NCBI RefSeq assembly: GCF_963169125.1
Contig: NC_084797.1
Location: forward strand, 97,489,868-97,553,867
Length of the DNA stretch: 64,000 nucleotides
Direction: 5' to 3'
Origin: Humulus lupulus
Taxonomy: Eukaryota; Streptophyta; Magnoliopsida; Rosales; Cannabaceae
How positions within the stretch are numbered: the stretch's first letter is position 1; every line of letters begins with the position of its first letter. Shown here piece by piece: positions 11,601-22,671 of the stretch. A model generated the notes under the pieces. It was not told where the DNA came from, made no database searches, and worked only from the letters and a program-made list of their open reading frames with translations. The position numbers were made by a program, and so were the translations under genes.

Positions 11601-12072
11601 TGATTCTGATTTTCAATCAGACAGAGATAGTCGGAAATCGACTTCTTGATCAGTGTTTACTCTTGGAGGAGGAGCGGTAGTCTGGCGAAGTATTAAACAA
11701 ACCAACATTGCAGACTCCACCATGGAAGCCGAGTATATAGCGGCTTGTGAAGCAGCTAAGGAGGCTGTGTGGCTCAAAAAGTTCTATTCCGATCTGGAAG
11801 TTGTACCAGATGTGGATAAGCCACTAGTCCTATACTGTGACAACAGTGGGGCAGTAGCTAACTCAAAGGAACCACAGAGTCACAAGAGGGGAAAACACAT
11901 CGAGAGGAAGTATCACTTGCTAAGAGAGATAGTTCATCGAGGAGATGTTGCAGTTATGAAGATAGCTTCAGAGCATAATCTTGCAGATCCTTTCACAAAG
12001 ACTTTATCTATAAAATCTTTTAAGGAGCATGTAAGAAACATGGGAATGACAGAGATGCATCATTTGCTTTAG
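8677..12072 (+). pseudogene. Copia-A gag-pol polyprotein with gag deletion and two in-frame TGA codons
   Basis: The frame is open from ATG 8677 to 12072 apart from TGA at 9499-9501 and 11647-11649. Only 35 codons of Gag N-terminus (MSSSNPISSLLANEKLTGEN) precede a Lys/Ser-rich linker and the CCHC zinc knuckle (8867-8898), so most of the Gag core is missing. Then come protease (Asp-Ser-Gly at 9001-9009), the Gag-pre-integrase region (WHLRLGHIGLDRI, about 9430), and integrase with Asp 9619, Asp 9808 and Glu 9916, an exact D-35-E spacing. RT has YVDD at 11086-11097, and RNase H has TMEAEY and YCDNSG. The first TGA lies between pre-integrase and integrase, the second inside RNase H. I chose 8677 over an upstream in-frame ATG (8572) because Gag homology starts there. 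Confidence 0.93.
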
Positions 12073-12075
12073 GGC

Positions 12076-12086
12076 AAGTGGGAGAT
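12076..12086 (+). other. Polypurine tract of Copia-A
   Basis: AAGTGGGAGAT lies directly before the 3' LTR start TGTTGG, the standard Copia plus-strand primer. The same AGGGCAAGTGGGAGAT context occurs in Copia-B at 60407-60422 on the minus strand. Confidence 0.93.
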
Positions 12087-14346
12087 TGTTGGAAATGTGC
12101 CCTGAAAGCATATGTAGTAGACATTGTTTTTTGAAATAAATAAATAAATTGAATTTGTTATGCATATATTTTATGGACTATATTATTCTATGATAATATT
12201 ATGTAAATATCAGGAAAATTCCTAAGTTCATGTATGTAATCTCAAACACGTATTAGTACGAGAGGATTGTGTTTGAGATAAATGAACTTGAATAGTTCGC
12301 AGTAAAATAAAGTTATGGAATCTTTAGATTACTTACTGCAAGTACGGTCCACTAGTATTATGAATACATGTGATCAAGATCCGGATCACTAGTGTGGTAG
12401 GACACTTTAGTGGAGGTGCTTTATATATTAGAGAATATATAGAACTAGACCAGATATGTTTATTAATACTTAGTTAAATATCATTTCGAAGTATTAATTA
12501 AATATATCAACTGATGATCATATACAAATAGATCTTAATCCTGAGGTTACTATGAACTCCTATTTATATTATATGAGTTCTTTGATTCACTTGTTAGGGT
12601 CTGTCAGAATGATCAGGCTAAAAACTTTTGTTTTGGGAACTCATTAATATAGATGGCTGGGGACATAGTATACAGATATGGAATCAATACCTTCTCGCAA
12701 GAGATTGAATGATGGTTCTCTTAAGGGTTGACTTTTGGGACTGAAAGGTTATTGAGCTCAAATTCATAATTTAGTTATGAATTAACCTTTACTAGTAGAG
12801 TCAATGGTACTTAAGGAAACAAGACATAATTAAAAGGGTAAAACGGTAATTTTATTCCCGATTAATTATGAACCATTATTAGAGGGTCAAGTTGTATGCA
12901 ATGATTAAATCAATGGACGCTTTATGATTATAAAGTACTCAGTAAATGAAATGTCTATAATTACAAGAGTTCAGTCTCATATTTATAGTGGAATAATCAT
13001 GAGATTAATAAATTAAGATTATTTAATTAAAGAGTTTAATTAATAATCTCAAATTTATTGGAGCTTGGAATTATAGGTCCAAAGGTCCCCATAGCGGCTC
13101 TATCAACACTGTTCAAGGTAAGAGTTGATATGAAGGGAAAATAGTTTAAAGACATATTTAAGAAGAAATTTGTTCTTCAGGCCAAATATGCAATTATATG
13201 ATAATAGTGATTAATTAATTAATTACAAATTAGTTGTAGTTAACAAAATTAATTAATATTTAATTATTGTATAATTTTCGAAATTATACTAAATAATTAA
13301 ATTAATTTTCGAAATTTAATTAAATAATTAATTAATTGTAATTTTTGAAATTATGATTAATTAAATATTTATTTTCGAAAATTTTGGGTTTAATTAATTA
13401 GTAGAATTAATTAAATATCTTTATTTGAGTGGGAGAAAATAATCTGATAAGTTCAAATTGGATTTGAATTTAAAAGATTGATATTTATTCAAATAATTAA
13501 TTATATTTGATAATTAATTAAAAAGATAGTTAATTTGAATTCAAATTTGAATTAGCTATCAGGTTGTTAGATCTTATCTGGCAAATAAATTTGAATAAAT
13601 AATTAAATAAAATTTGAAAAACCAATATCCCTATAAATTAGGAAGCTACACGTTCACACACAGTTCAGGACTGTGTGTGGCGTGTAAGGGCTGGCATTTT
13701 CAGGGATGAGATTTTCAATTTTATTTGTTTAATTAATTAATTAATGGATAATTCAAAAATTGGTTTTTTGGATTTATTCATTAATGGAATAATTAATTAA
13801 TTAAAAATTAAATTGTAAAGTTGTTAAAGATTTAATTTTTAAATTTTGAATTTTTTCTGTTAAGTATGACTGATCAGAAAATTATTCAGATAAGAAAAAG
13901 AAAAAAGAGAGTGAGACTACTCTGACAAAATTCGCTCTGTGAAAATAGAACGATAATTTTCTCTCCCTGAAAATAAAGAACCCATTCTGAGGCCTATTCT
14001 CTTGATCTCATGTGTTGAGTACATAAAGTAGAATCACAAATAAACTATCCTTCATTCTCTAAGTGCCCACACATTTCTTGAGGTATAGAGAATGCTTTGG
14101 AAGATCTTGGTGTGAGTACGTGGAGCGGCTTGGATAGGAAGATCGTTCTAAATACGAAAAGATAGCAAGGACACTCGATAGGCTTCAAGAGGTATGATTT
14201 CTATCACTATCTTGCTTATGATTAATGTATGTATATTAATGGATCCGCATATTTAAAGGTAGTTTAAATATGTTACAAAATTTTTGTTGTACACTGGGCC
14301 AACCATACCACCTTTCCGCTGCGTATTAGGAAACTCGTTCCTAGCA
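12087..14346 (+). repeat. Copia-A 3' LTR
   Basis: This copy of 4439-6698 has the same length and ends CCTAGCA. The differences are mostly single-base transitions. It is followed at 14347-14351 by the second CTTCA of the target-site duplication. Confidence 0.96.
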
Positions 14347-14351
14347 CTTCA
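14347..14351. repeat. Target-site duplication CTTCA of Copia-A (right copy)
   Basis: It is an exact match to 4434-4438. Tekay-1 gag resumes directly after it. Confidence 0.97.
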
Positions 14352-15308
14352 CGCCTCACCGCCGCCCTGACGGCCACCCTGACCACCCCGACCCCTCCTA
14401 TCAGGACCAACAGCGGTCGAAGTGTCAGGAGTCTTTCTCTTAAAATCACTGGGGCCTCCGCCCCTACCTGTCCCAGAATAAGGAGGCACCACTCTACGGC
14501 CCTCGTGCCTCACTGCACTTTCCTTCCAAATCTTATTCTCCGCTTCCTCAGCGGTAAGAGCCTTCTCAACGGCCTGGGCATAAGTTGTTCCCCCAGGTAC
14601 CGTTGTGATCCAAACATCCCAGGCTATCATAGCATTAAGCCCCCTAATAAATCTATCCTGCCTAGCTGCATCTGTAGGCACAAGGTCTGGTGCGAATTTC
14701 ACAAGTCTGTCAAACTTCAGGGCATACTCAGTAACGATCATATTGCCCTGCACCAAACCCACAGACTCATTAACTTTTGCTGCCCTGATGGCAACATTAT
14801 AGTATTTCTGGCTGAACAAGTCCTTAAATCCTTCCCAACTCAAAGTAGTGACGTCCCTGGTCTGTGATGCCACTTCCCACCAAATGCGGGCATCCTCTCT
14901 CAACATATACATGGCACAGGCCACTCTATCGTGCCCCTCTATCCTCATAAAATCCAGAATAGTAGTAATCATAGTCAGCCACTGCTCGGCCTTTAGTGGG
15001 TCTGGTCCACCCTCGAAGATTAGGGGTTGCTGCTTCCTGAACCGCTCATATAATAGCTCCCACCTATTCCCAACCTCCCTTGGCTGTACAACTGGTACCA
15101 CTGCAGGTGGTACAATAGGGGCAGCACTCCCTGATGGAGCCTGTTGTCGCAAAATACAGATCTGTTCATCCTGGCTCTGCAACTGTGCTTGCATATCTGC
15201 CATGAGTTGCTGCCAGTTCTCAGGGACTGGTGGAGGAATTCGGCCCTGGTCATCACCCCTGGTCCCAGACCTAGTGTCGGCTAGTCATGTAGATTTTCTT
15301 GGACGCAT
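14352..15308 (-). pseudogene. Tekay-1 gag, N-terminal and core part (right of Copia-A)
   Basis: Minus-strand Gag capsid domain of the retrotrans_gag type, with WELLYERFRKQQPLIFEGG, AEQWLTMITTILDF, WWEVASQTRDVTTLSWEGF and the FDRLVKFAPDLVPTD region. It then enters a Gly/Arg-rich linker (RRGRGGQGGRQGGGEA) where Copia-A interrupts it. The likely start is ATG at 15306-15308, but codon 8 is TGA (15285-15287), so the open stretch begins downstream at 15203. Gag forms the particle that packages element RNA. The remaining zinc knuckle is at 4232-4438. Confidence 0.9.
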
Positions 15309-15765
15309 AAGTCAATCTGCAATCAATGACTCGGCAATCAGACCATGACGACAGGGTAAAATCTTCTCCAAAATCCACCAAAGGAACATAACTAATCACA
15401 AACAATCAAGATATATGCATTTATCCACATGCACCGGCTGCTAATAAGCATGCCCCAACCTTTCCACACAACAGCTATGATATAAGCATTCATCCATACA
15501 TAATATGCAGTTAATCATTCAAATATCCATTTACATGCACAGCGATGCTAATAAGCATGCCTTAATATTTTCATACAGCAATCAAGGGCCAGACCCTATC
15601 AGTATATCATGCTTCCAATTAATTCAATAAATAACAACGTTCACAATTCATTCCAAGCATACAAGCATATAAACATATATACACATTACCAAACCCTTAA
15701 TCAAGCTTGTCTCTAGCAGCAAATGTACATGTCCAGCTGGTCTTCAGGAACCTTTAAACCTAGGA
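15309..15765 (-). other. Tekay-1 leader
   Basis: The untranslated leader lies between the primer site and gag. It has no gene. It contains TGCTAATAAGCATG-type words (about 15440 and 15547), the same short palindrome family that is amplified in the Tekay-3 leader. Confidence 0.75.
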
Positions 15766-15778
15766 CGTTCTGATACCA
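15766..15778 (-). other. Primer-binding site of Tekay-1
   Basis: The minus strand reads TGGTATCAGAACG three bases after the LTR end GCGTTACA. The first nine bases match the complement of the initiator-Met tRNA end; the rest is diverged. Confidence 0.88.
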
Positions 15779-15781
15779 AGT

Positions 15782-18051
15782 TGTAACGCCCTCGATAGCC
15801 AAGACCGCTACACTGTGTACTTATAAAAGTGCAGGACTTGCTAATCAAGTCATTTAGTTAAAAACGTGTCACTAAAACAATTAAAGTGCTAGGGTTAAAA
15901 GGTTTTGGTCTTAAAACGTATATTTCATATAACTAAACATTTTTACACATGGGATCCCAAAAAGGAACAGTGTTCAAAAGTCAGTTTACAAAATTTCCAA
16001 AGTTTAAACAACCATTAGCCACTCTAAGGCAAAACAGACGTTTCTGGCTCTCCTGTTCCTGTCTCCCTCTGAACCGTGGCGACTGAGCAGCTGATCATGT
16101 ACATTCTTCTCTTAGAGCTCTCCGAATCAGGGCTGATCAAGCTTGCCCTTGCCTTTACCTGCACCACTAAGCACCCGTGAGCCAAGGCCCAGCAAGAAAA
16201 CATATCATATTACATAACAAGCAATAATAACATTTGGGTAACCCTTTAAGCATGTTCATACACCTAACATACCACAATAATTACAAAGCATGAAGATTCA
16301 ACCAACGAATCAACTAATCATCACCCAGCTATATAGCATAACAATCCACCAATCAATAATAACAAACAAATCACATAATAATCCGGGTCGACACCTTAGG
16401 TCGCACCCTCTGTTTACCCCACTGACTTCGGCCCGCTTAAACTGAGCTTAGTGCATAATAAGCTGTCCTCAGCTACCAGTGGTTGAGCCGCGCCCTATGC
16501 GCTAGTGTAAACTTCGACACTCTTAGGTCGTTGGTTTATTTTTCACATGGTATAATACCAACCTTTCAAAGCATACAAAATAGGGAACCCTTAGTCCCAT
16601 TATAAATCCACAACCAGGTGCAGTTTTCTTACCTTTAGTTTCCAAATAAACTGGTCACGAGCGATGCCTCTTGAGCATGATCCGATTCCCGAGCCCTAGC
16701 TTAGTACCTAGTCACAACCAAGATAAGGGATACCATCAATAATCGTAAAAGAGCTTCTAAATAAAGTTCTAGTCTCTGAAACATTGAATTCCACCAAACA
16801 CGGTAGTAGATTCAATCCCGAGCACCCTAGGTTAAATTCCCATGCTTAAAGTCCCAAAATCCCAAAATCCCTTAAGGGCCACGGCTCAAGCCACCCATGC
16901 CGCAGAATGGCCCCAACCAGAGACTCCCCCACGCCCAAAACCAGACACGGACCGCGGCCCTACAAGCCCCATGCCGCGGCCCGCCCTCCTTCCTCAGCAT
17001 GCATCAACTTCAAAGGGTCGCGACTCACCAAGAACTATGCCGCGGCCCGACCCCTTTGAACCCAAAAAAAAACCTCCATTTTTGAATCTCAAACCTTACC
17101 CAAAACTATCCCAATTCCACAACTCAATTATCACAAAACTTCTAACACAATTCCAGCTACATAACCCAGCTGAAACTTAATCTAAAAACTTACCAAAATC
17201 CCACTTCAATCTCTGAAACTCATTTACTCAAGAACACTAAAACCAGCCATAAAAATTCAGAATTCAAACGCTAAATCACGAATTAGAGCTTACCTTCTTT
17301 GATGAACCAACTCCCTTAATGATTTATGAGCTTAAACCCAAGCTTTCTAGCTTCTACTCAGTCCTTAAGATTCATAACCCAAAAACTTCTTAGAACTCAA
17401 TCAAAACCATATAATTTCAACAACAAAAAGTGTGATTCAATCCTTACCTCAGTCTTGGTTGAATTCCCTTGCTACAACTGAGCTAACCCCTCAAAACTCT
17501 AGCTCAAATTATAGAGTTCCAGCTGAGTTTTCCCTTAGTTTCCAATGGCTTCCTTTGAGAGAGAAAGAGAGAAAGGGAGTAGGTAAGTTCCTTGGTTTCC
17601 ACTGAGTTCTGAGTTTCTATTTAGTCTATCCTTAGATAATTAAGTTAATCCCAAGGCTCGGGGTACTGGAAACGTCCTTGAGGGAAAAATGATAAAATTC
17701 CCCAATATTCCCTCCTAGACTTCCTAACCTCAAATATATCTCCAATTATTTATTTCCATAACCCGATAACCTAAATAACCACCCAATACTTAAAATACCC
17801 CTTGACTTAACCGAGGTCAAGTACTAAGCCCCGTTGTGACTTTCCCGCTACCTAGTTTCTTAGGATCACCTCAAGTCGCATGCTGCAGATTTACCCACAT
17901 AATAATTCAGTTCTCACAATTAAGGCATATAATCACATTTATATTCATATAAACATACGTTAAATTAATAAATTCACACATAAACCAATTATGCCCTCCC
18001 GACACACTAATCAAGGCCCTTAAGCCATATTAGTGATTTTGGGTCGTTACA
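15782..18051 (-). repeat. Tekay-1 5' LTR
   Basis: It starts and ends with inverted TGTAACG/CGTTACA and is 2270 bases long. On the plus strand, 16850-17055 holds a GC-rich cassette with three CCGCGG-containing words. Further features are an imperfect repeat of tracts around 16380-16520 and the LTR-specific A-rich part that matches window positions 1-825. No gene is present; the open frames at 16842-17180 lie in the GC-rich cassette. Confidence 0.95.
16850..17055. other. GC-rich CCGCGG cassette in Tekay-1 LTR
   Basis: ATGCCGCGGCCCG-type words occur near 16970, 17037 and (as ACCGCGGCCC) 16949 inside about 200 GC-rich bases. The other Tekay LTRs here carry different GC-rich words, based on AGCGCT or GGCACCCCAAC, at the equivalent place. 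Confidence 0.65.
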
Positions 18052-19264
18052 CTCCCTCTATACTTATGCCACAAGCTTTTGTACACCCTTTAAAAATCCA
18101 GTTTCTTGATGAGACACCAAAACTCTTGAACTCTCTTCAAAGGTTGATGAATGTTTTCTTCCTCCCAAAGAAAATTCTTAGCAAAATCTTCTTCCGAAGA
18201 TTATTGAACTCGTTATCAATGGATGACACATGTTTCTACAAGAAATAGATTAATAAAAAAAGAAGCTACACAACTCCTAGATACTAGATTAAGGTATACA
18301 CTCTTAATCTCACAAAAAGAACTCTCTAAAAAATACAAGTGATATTAAAAAATGAGAAGTAAAAGCGCTAAGGATTTGTGGCTGCTTGGTCTTTTATTTA
18401 TAGATGAAATGGTCTTTCAAAACAGTCCACGAAATCTAAAAAAATCAATTAATGAATCATACAAATTCTTTAAACAGAAAATTCTGCCCGTTTGCCAGAT
18501 TCTGTCTTGACAGATTAGGAAACTGTCTTGATAGCTTGAATGTACTTGGATAATTAAAATGACCAGATTCATTGTGGGACAATGAAGTTTCCCAAAATAA
18601 ATCAAATCCTGTAGTAATTCGTTCAAAGATGCTCAAAATAAAATATCTCACAAAGATTATTTAATTTCACCAAAAAGTCTTCTTTCCCAAACAATGAAAT
18701 GTATATTTTATTTAAAGAAAATATTTCTATAAATAAAAATAATCATTTCAGCTAGAAAAATCCTTGTATGATCGAATTGCCAAAGGAAAGAATCACAAGC
18801 GAATTTCACAATTTAATTCTTTACAAAAATATTTTCTTTATTACACAAAGTTTCATTTTTCTAAAAAGGAAACTAAATTTTTGTGAATCTTTCTTTTCAC
18901 AGTCACCTATTACCATGAAATCTGTGAATAAAATATTTCACAAAATATTCTTTAATCAATTGACAAAAAGTCTCAAAGTCGAAAAAAGGAAAATTATATT
19001 TATTTAAAGAAAAATCTTCTTATAAATAAAATAATATTTTCAAAGTGAATATCAACATATATGGACGAAATTTCAAGTAAAAAATTTTCATACACAAATA
19101 TGATGATTTCTAGAGAATTAACACTTAAGAAAACAAATCTAGAAAAAATAAGTTGTCAAGTTAGATCATAAACCTGTCAGGACAACTGCTTCAAACTTGT
19201 CAAAAAATACTTTTGAGTTATAAAATATATTGTCTATTTAAGATAGCCAATTTAGGGTTTTACA
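18052..19264 (-). repeat. SIRE-like 3' LTR (part right of the Tekay-1 insertion)
   Basis: It matches 23866-25076 along its length. It ends GGGTTTTACA at 19264. The counterpart of 23583-23865 must lie left of the window, beyond Tekay-1. The open frames here are chance. Confidence 0.9.
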
Positions 19265-20385
19265 ATCTCGTCCTTTGACATCTTTTTAGATAAAAATCTC
19301 TTATTTTATTTTCACTCAAAAGTATGTGTAAAACACACACTCAAAACCCCCAGCACAAGATATAACAAAAATATAGGGCACAAAATAGAAAAATGCGTTC
19401 CAAACTCAATCAATTAACACAAGAACATGAAACTTTCTGTACTCCCCCTAAATAACTCTTCTCCCCCTTTTTGTCTATCAAAAGGGCCAAAGGAACACCA
19501 TCAATAGCCAAACACACTTCCAACATAGTTCATCACCATGGCTGCATGCACACATGTTAGATGAAAAACAAAACAAAGAAACAAGAAGAAGAAGAAGAGA
19601 AAACGAAGTGGAAGAAAAAACAATGGGTAACAACCAAAATAACACAAAAAATGGGAAAATGAAAACTCTTTCTTGTCTAAGAATATTATCTTCAATGCAC
19701 AAAATAAATTGTCAATATTTCCACAAACGATCAACCATTTTTTTATAATGACACAAAGGTATATATATAAATATAAAAATTCCAAAATATCATTTTGTGC
19801 CAAAAATATTTCATGACTTGTCCATTGAGGAAGAACCAAACATTAGTACATTTTAACAAAAATTTACTATAATGTTCAATCTATTTAACATACCATGGTT
19901 TTATTTGTTTCAAGAAAAATAGTTAGTCCTATTCCATGAAATATTTAAAGTGAATCAAATAGTGTCTATGAGTTTTAAGATATTCGTTTTACCACTAAAA
20001 TCAGTCACAAGCATTTGTGTGTGCATGTGAAAGCATGAGATATTGCCCTTTGGTGGAAAATTTTAGAATTTTTCACAAGTTACATGAAGTACCCAACTCA
20101 GATGCTTTCACACTACACCAATGGTAGCCCTTTTCACACAGTAGAATATCTTCTACATAATTTTAGTTATATAGTTCCAACTTACTAATGAATGACTTCC
20201 ACACACCAATGGAAGCAATTCTATTCTTAAGATGGAGCCTGAGATAAGATAAAAAATGTTATATACTCACACACCACATACACATATTGATTTATAAATA
20301 TATTAAATGGATAAACCTATCTATTTTTCGAGACCATTAAGTATGATATATTAACTAGAAAAACTCACCAAGTGGTAAAATAATG
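19265..20385 (-). other. SIRE-like 3' untranslated region
   Basis: AT-rich sequence lies between the end of RNase H and the 3' LTR. Two purine-rich tracts are visible on the minus strand: a weak one next to the LTR (CAAAGGACGAGAT) and a strong AAAAAGGGGGAGAAGAG at about 19455-19471. Duplicated tracts are known in some SIRE/Tork-type elements. No protein is recognised; small open frames at 19478-19839 are Phe/Leu-rich low complexity. Confidence 0.6.
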
Positions 20386-21024
20386 TTAAAAGCTAATGTT
20401 TACAATTTTCTCAATTTGGACAAGAACATGATAGTTTTTTAGCAACACAATGTTAAAGACATGGCAAAAACAATAAAAATAATAATTGGTACAACCCCCC
20501 AAGGACTTTTCAAGGGAATTAAACTTGACCGCATATAGGGATTCTGTGAAAATATCAGCCATTTGTTTGGCAATGTCAACATATTCAAAGGCCAAAGTTT
20601 TGTTTTCAACAAGTTCCCTTGTGCATCGAGACACACCATCAACACAAAAACATTTTTTATGAGAAATTTTCAAATATTTTACCAATTGACATGGTTCACA
20701 CTTACCAGAAGAATGTTTACCCAATTTTGGAACTCCATGAACAGAACCCACACTGCCAATATTTCTCAAATTTGCAAAATCCACATGACCATGTTTTTCA
20801 TGATACAAATTAGTGTCACTCCCTGTGTTTGTGTGACAAGTGTGTGATTGAGATAATATGTAACAATTATCAACAGATTTATAACCCTTCAATACACAAT
20901 TTCTATCTTGGTCAAGCACAAAACAATTATCATGAGAAAAATTTACAAACAAGTCTTGGTTACAAATTTGACTTATTCTAATTAAATTAGTTTTAAGTTC
21001 ATCAACCAAAAGAACATCTTGCAA
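20386..21024 (-). pseudogene. SIRE-like pre-integrase region fused to RNase H tail (internal deletion)
   Basis: The frame opens with the end of the protease region (LVDELKTNLIRISQICNQ) and the Gag-pre-integrase motif (YHEKHGHVDFANLRNI, then GKCEPCQLVK). After HKKC it jumps at about residue 129 (near 20640) to the C-terminal segment of Copia RNase H (RELVENKTLAFEYVDIAKQM, then ADIFTESL). The whole integrase core, RT and most of RNase H, normally about 2.5-3 kb, are absent. The join keeps an open frame, so the peptide looks like one protein, but it is a deletion product. Confidence 0.85.
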
Positions 21025-21044
21025 CTTTGGTAGTCCCTCATAAT

Positions 21045-21293
21045 TTAGAGTGCCATTACCAAGTACCTTACAAGACTTACCATCTCCAAATGTGCTTCCC
21101 TATTTTTCAAAGTCTTGAAGTCAGTGAGTATGCTTTTGTTACTCGTCATATGCCTAGAACAACCACTATCAAAATACCAAGAGTTAAAAACACATGTTCT
21201 AAGAGAAATAAAGGCAGCAAGACATTTGAATTCATTTTTATTCACCCAAACTTTCTTAGGTGGTGTCCTTTTCTTCAAGGGTATTTGTATCAA
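21045..21293 (-). pseudogene. SIRE-like protease fragment
   Basis: WYFDSGCSRHMTSNKSIL is the Copia aspartic protease active site (Asp-Ser-Gly followed by Cys-Ser-Arg-His-Met). The segment lies between the zinc knuckle piece and the pre-integrase piece, in the expected order, with frame breaks on both sides. Confidence 0.85.
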
Positions 21294-21320
21294 ATAACCA
21301 TGATGATTAAAATAATTCTT

Positions 21321-22100
21321 CTAGAGAAAATTCATCAAGGTGAAATATTTAGGTTGGATATGACCTTTCACTCCATAATAATGGCAAATTGGAATAAAAT
21401 GATCAGTTTTTTTTTTATTTTGAAAATTTCGGGTATATTTCTCATGTGTTGTGACAGATTGAGTCTGAGTTGTTCTTGCAGAAGGGTCAGTTATTGAAAT
21501 AACAGAAAGATTTCCATAAATAAAAATTATTTTTCCTTTAGGTTTAAATCCATTTGATCCTAACCTAGAAAAATCACAAGCTTTTTGACCTGTAATTAGA
21601 ACATCATCCAAAACCATAGATCTATGATTAATCATTTTGACACCTTCATTAGACAATTTGATCAACTTCATTAGACAAACATTTGATTTTAGAATCTTTA
21701 GCAAAAATATCAATTTCATATTTTTTTAACAAGAGAGTCAAGTTCTTCATTTCTTTTCTTGAGAACTTTGTTATTGTTTGTCATCAAACGATTATCTGAA
21801 CACACTTTCAACCACTGATGATACATGTTTTTGTATGATTCTTTCAAGGAATCCTCATCCTAAGTGGATTCATCCGAATAACCATGGGAACCTTCATATG
21901 TTGAAATTGTATTATTTATAAGGTTCTAATTCACTTTCACATAAAGGGGTAAGCAAGAAAAAATAGAAGTTAAGGCAAGATTATAATTTTCTTCCTCATC
22001 ACTACTTTCAGAGTCCTCGTCACTCCAAGTGGCTGCCATGACCTTCTTATTTTTCATTGTTGACCCTTGTTTTGGTCAACTGACACAGAGTCAAAACGCT
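21321..22100 (-). pseudogene. SIRE-like Gag C-terminal region and second zinc knuckle
   Basis: The minus strand starts (from 22100) with an acidic segment (WSDEDSESSDEEE), then passes through degraded coiled-coil-like sequence into a 132-residue open piece. That piece ends with CHYYGVKGHIQPKYF, a CCHC zinc knuckle whose last Cys is Tyr. Several stops are present. It continues the gag interrupted by the solo LTR at 22101-22671. Confidence 0.72.
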
Positions 22101-22671
22101 TGATGTGGATAGATGTGTTGGAATGAATATAATGACAAAAACAGTAAAGAACACAAGAAATTATAGTGGTTCGGCCCCAGGAACTGGTAATGACCTACGT
22201 CCACTTAAGCTATTATTGATATGAGATCTCAAAGGAGTGATCAAAGAACTAGGGTTCTCTGAGTTTCACAAACCTGAGAGGGATAAACAATATAATCGTA
22301 ATACAATAGCTCTAATTCTCTCGTAAGTGTATAACTTCAATTAACCAAAAGCCAAAAAGTCCATTCCTTGAGCTATCTTTCTCTATTTATAGGCTCAAGG
22401 AGGATTACATGAATTTGTTACAGATATTCTCTCCTGATTAATCGGATAATCAGGAATCATTGGAGATAATCTCGGAATTGATTATGATTTCCACAAGATC
22501 ATCTTGAAATATCCAGAGTGTACGACCAAGCTGGTCGTAAGGAAAACTCAACTGCCACGCCAGGAAGGTCTTACTAGTCGATGTTCGAACAGAACTCTGC
22601 CAGGTGTCAGCCACATGTTTAAAAATGCCTGCCACGTCACCCGTGCCTGTTTTTTTGGATAACATTCATCA
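22101..22671 (-). repeat. Solo-LTR-like insertion in the SIRE-like gag
   Basis: Gag homology stops at both sides of this block (GFGHIQSEC on the right, the acidic Gag segment on the left). On the minus strand the block starts TGATGAATGTT and ends CACATCA (5-bp terminal inverted repeat). It has a good TATA box (CCTATAAATAG, about 22382-22392) and a TGGGGCCGAACCACTATAA-type segment near its end, all LTR-like. It has no coding part. I could not find a matching target-site duplication, so the exact ends are uncertain by a few bases. Confidence 0.68.

Larger units (their letters stand above)
4439..14346 (+). mobile_element. Copia-A: young Ty1/Copia LTR retrotransposon with truncated gag
   Basis: The full structure is LTR 4439-6698, primer site 6701-6712, long leader, gag-pol 8677-12072, polypurine tract and LTR 12087-14346, flanked by CTTCA. 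Integrase before RT defines Ty1/Copia. The two LTRs are equal in length (2260) and differ at about 36 positions by eye, under 2%, so this is a recent insertion. Almost all of the Gag core is absent and two TGA codons interrupt pol, so this copy probably needs proteins from relatives. A solo LTR of the same family lies at 57727-59952, and Copia-B is a close relative. Confidence 0.97.
1..18051 (-). mobile_element. Tekay-1: Ty3/Gypsy chromovirus-like LTR retrotransposon, nested host of Copia-A
   Basis: On the minus strand the order is 5' LTR (15782-18051), initiator-Met primer site, leader, gag, protease, RT, RNase H, integrase, chromodomain-like tail, polypurine tract and 3' LTR (from 825 leftward, cut by the window edge). 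RT before integrase defines Ty3/Gypsy, and the C-terminal chromo-like tail points to the Tekay/Del chromoviruses. Copia-A (4439-14346) splits it inside gag. Comparing 1-825 with 17226-18051 by eye gives about 40 differences, near 5%, so it is older than its passenger. The coding region has many stops and frameshifts and a damaged protease motif, so it is not autonomous. Its right flank (18052 on) matches 23866 on in the sister LTR of the SIRE-like element, showing that it inserted into an LTR. Confidence 0.95.

Noticed and set aside
16842..17180. Pro-rich open frame in the Tekay-1 LTR
   Set aside because: It lies in the GC-rich cassette of an LTR, is not shared by the other Tekay LTRs, and reflects composition only.
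18417..18651. Pairs of small open frames repeated at 24252-24465
   Set aside because: They repeat only because they are in the two LTRs of the SIRE-like element; no coding conservation is visible between them.
19455..19471. Strong purine tract taken as the true 3' end of the SIRE-like element
   Set aside because: LTR similarity with 23583-25076 clearly ends at 19264, so this tract is an internal second tract, not the LTR border.
19478..19839. Phe/Leu-rich open frames suggestive of a membrane protein (env-like)
   Set aside because: They are AT-rich low-complexity text with GAAGAAGAA runs on the other strand; no conserved feature supports an envelope-like gene.
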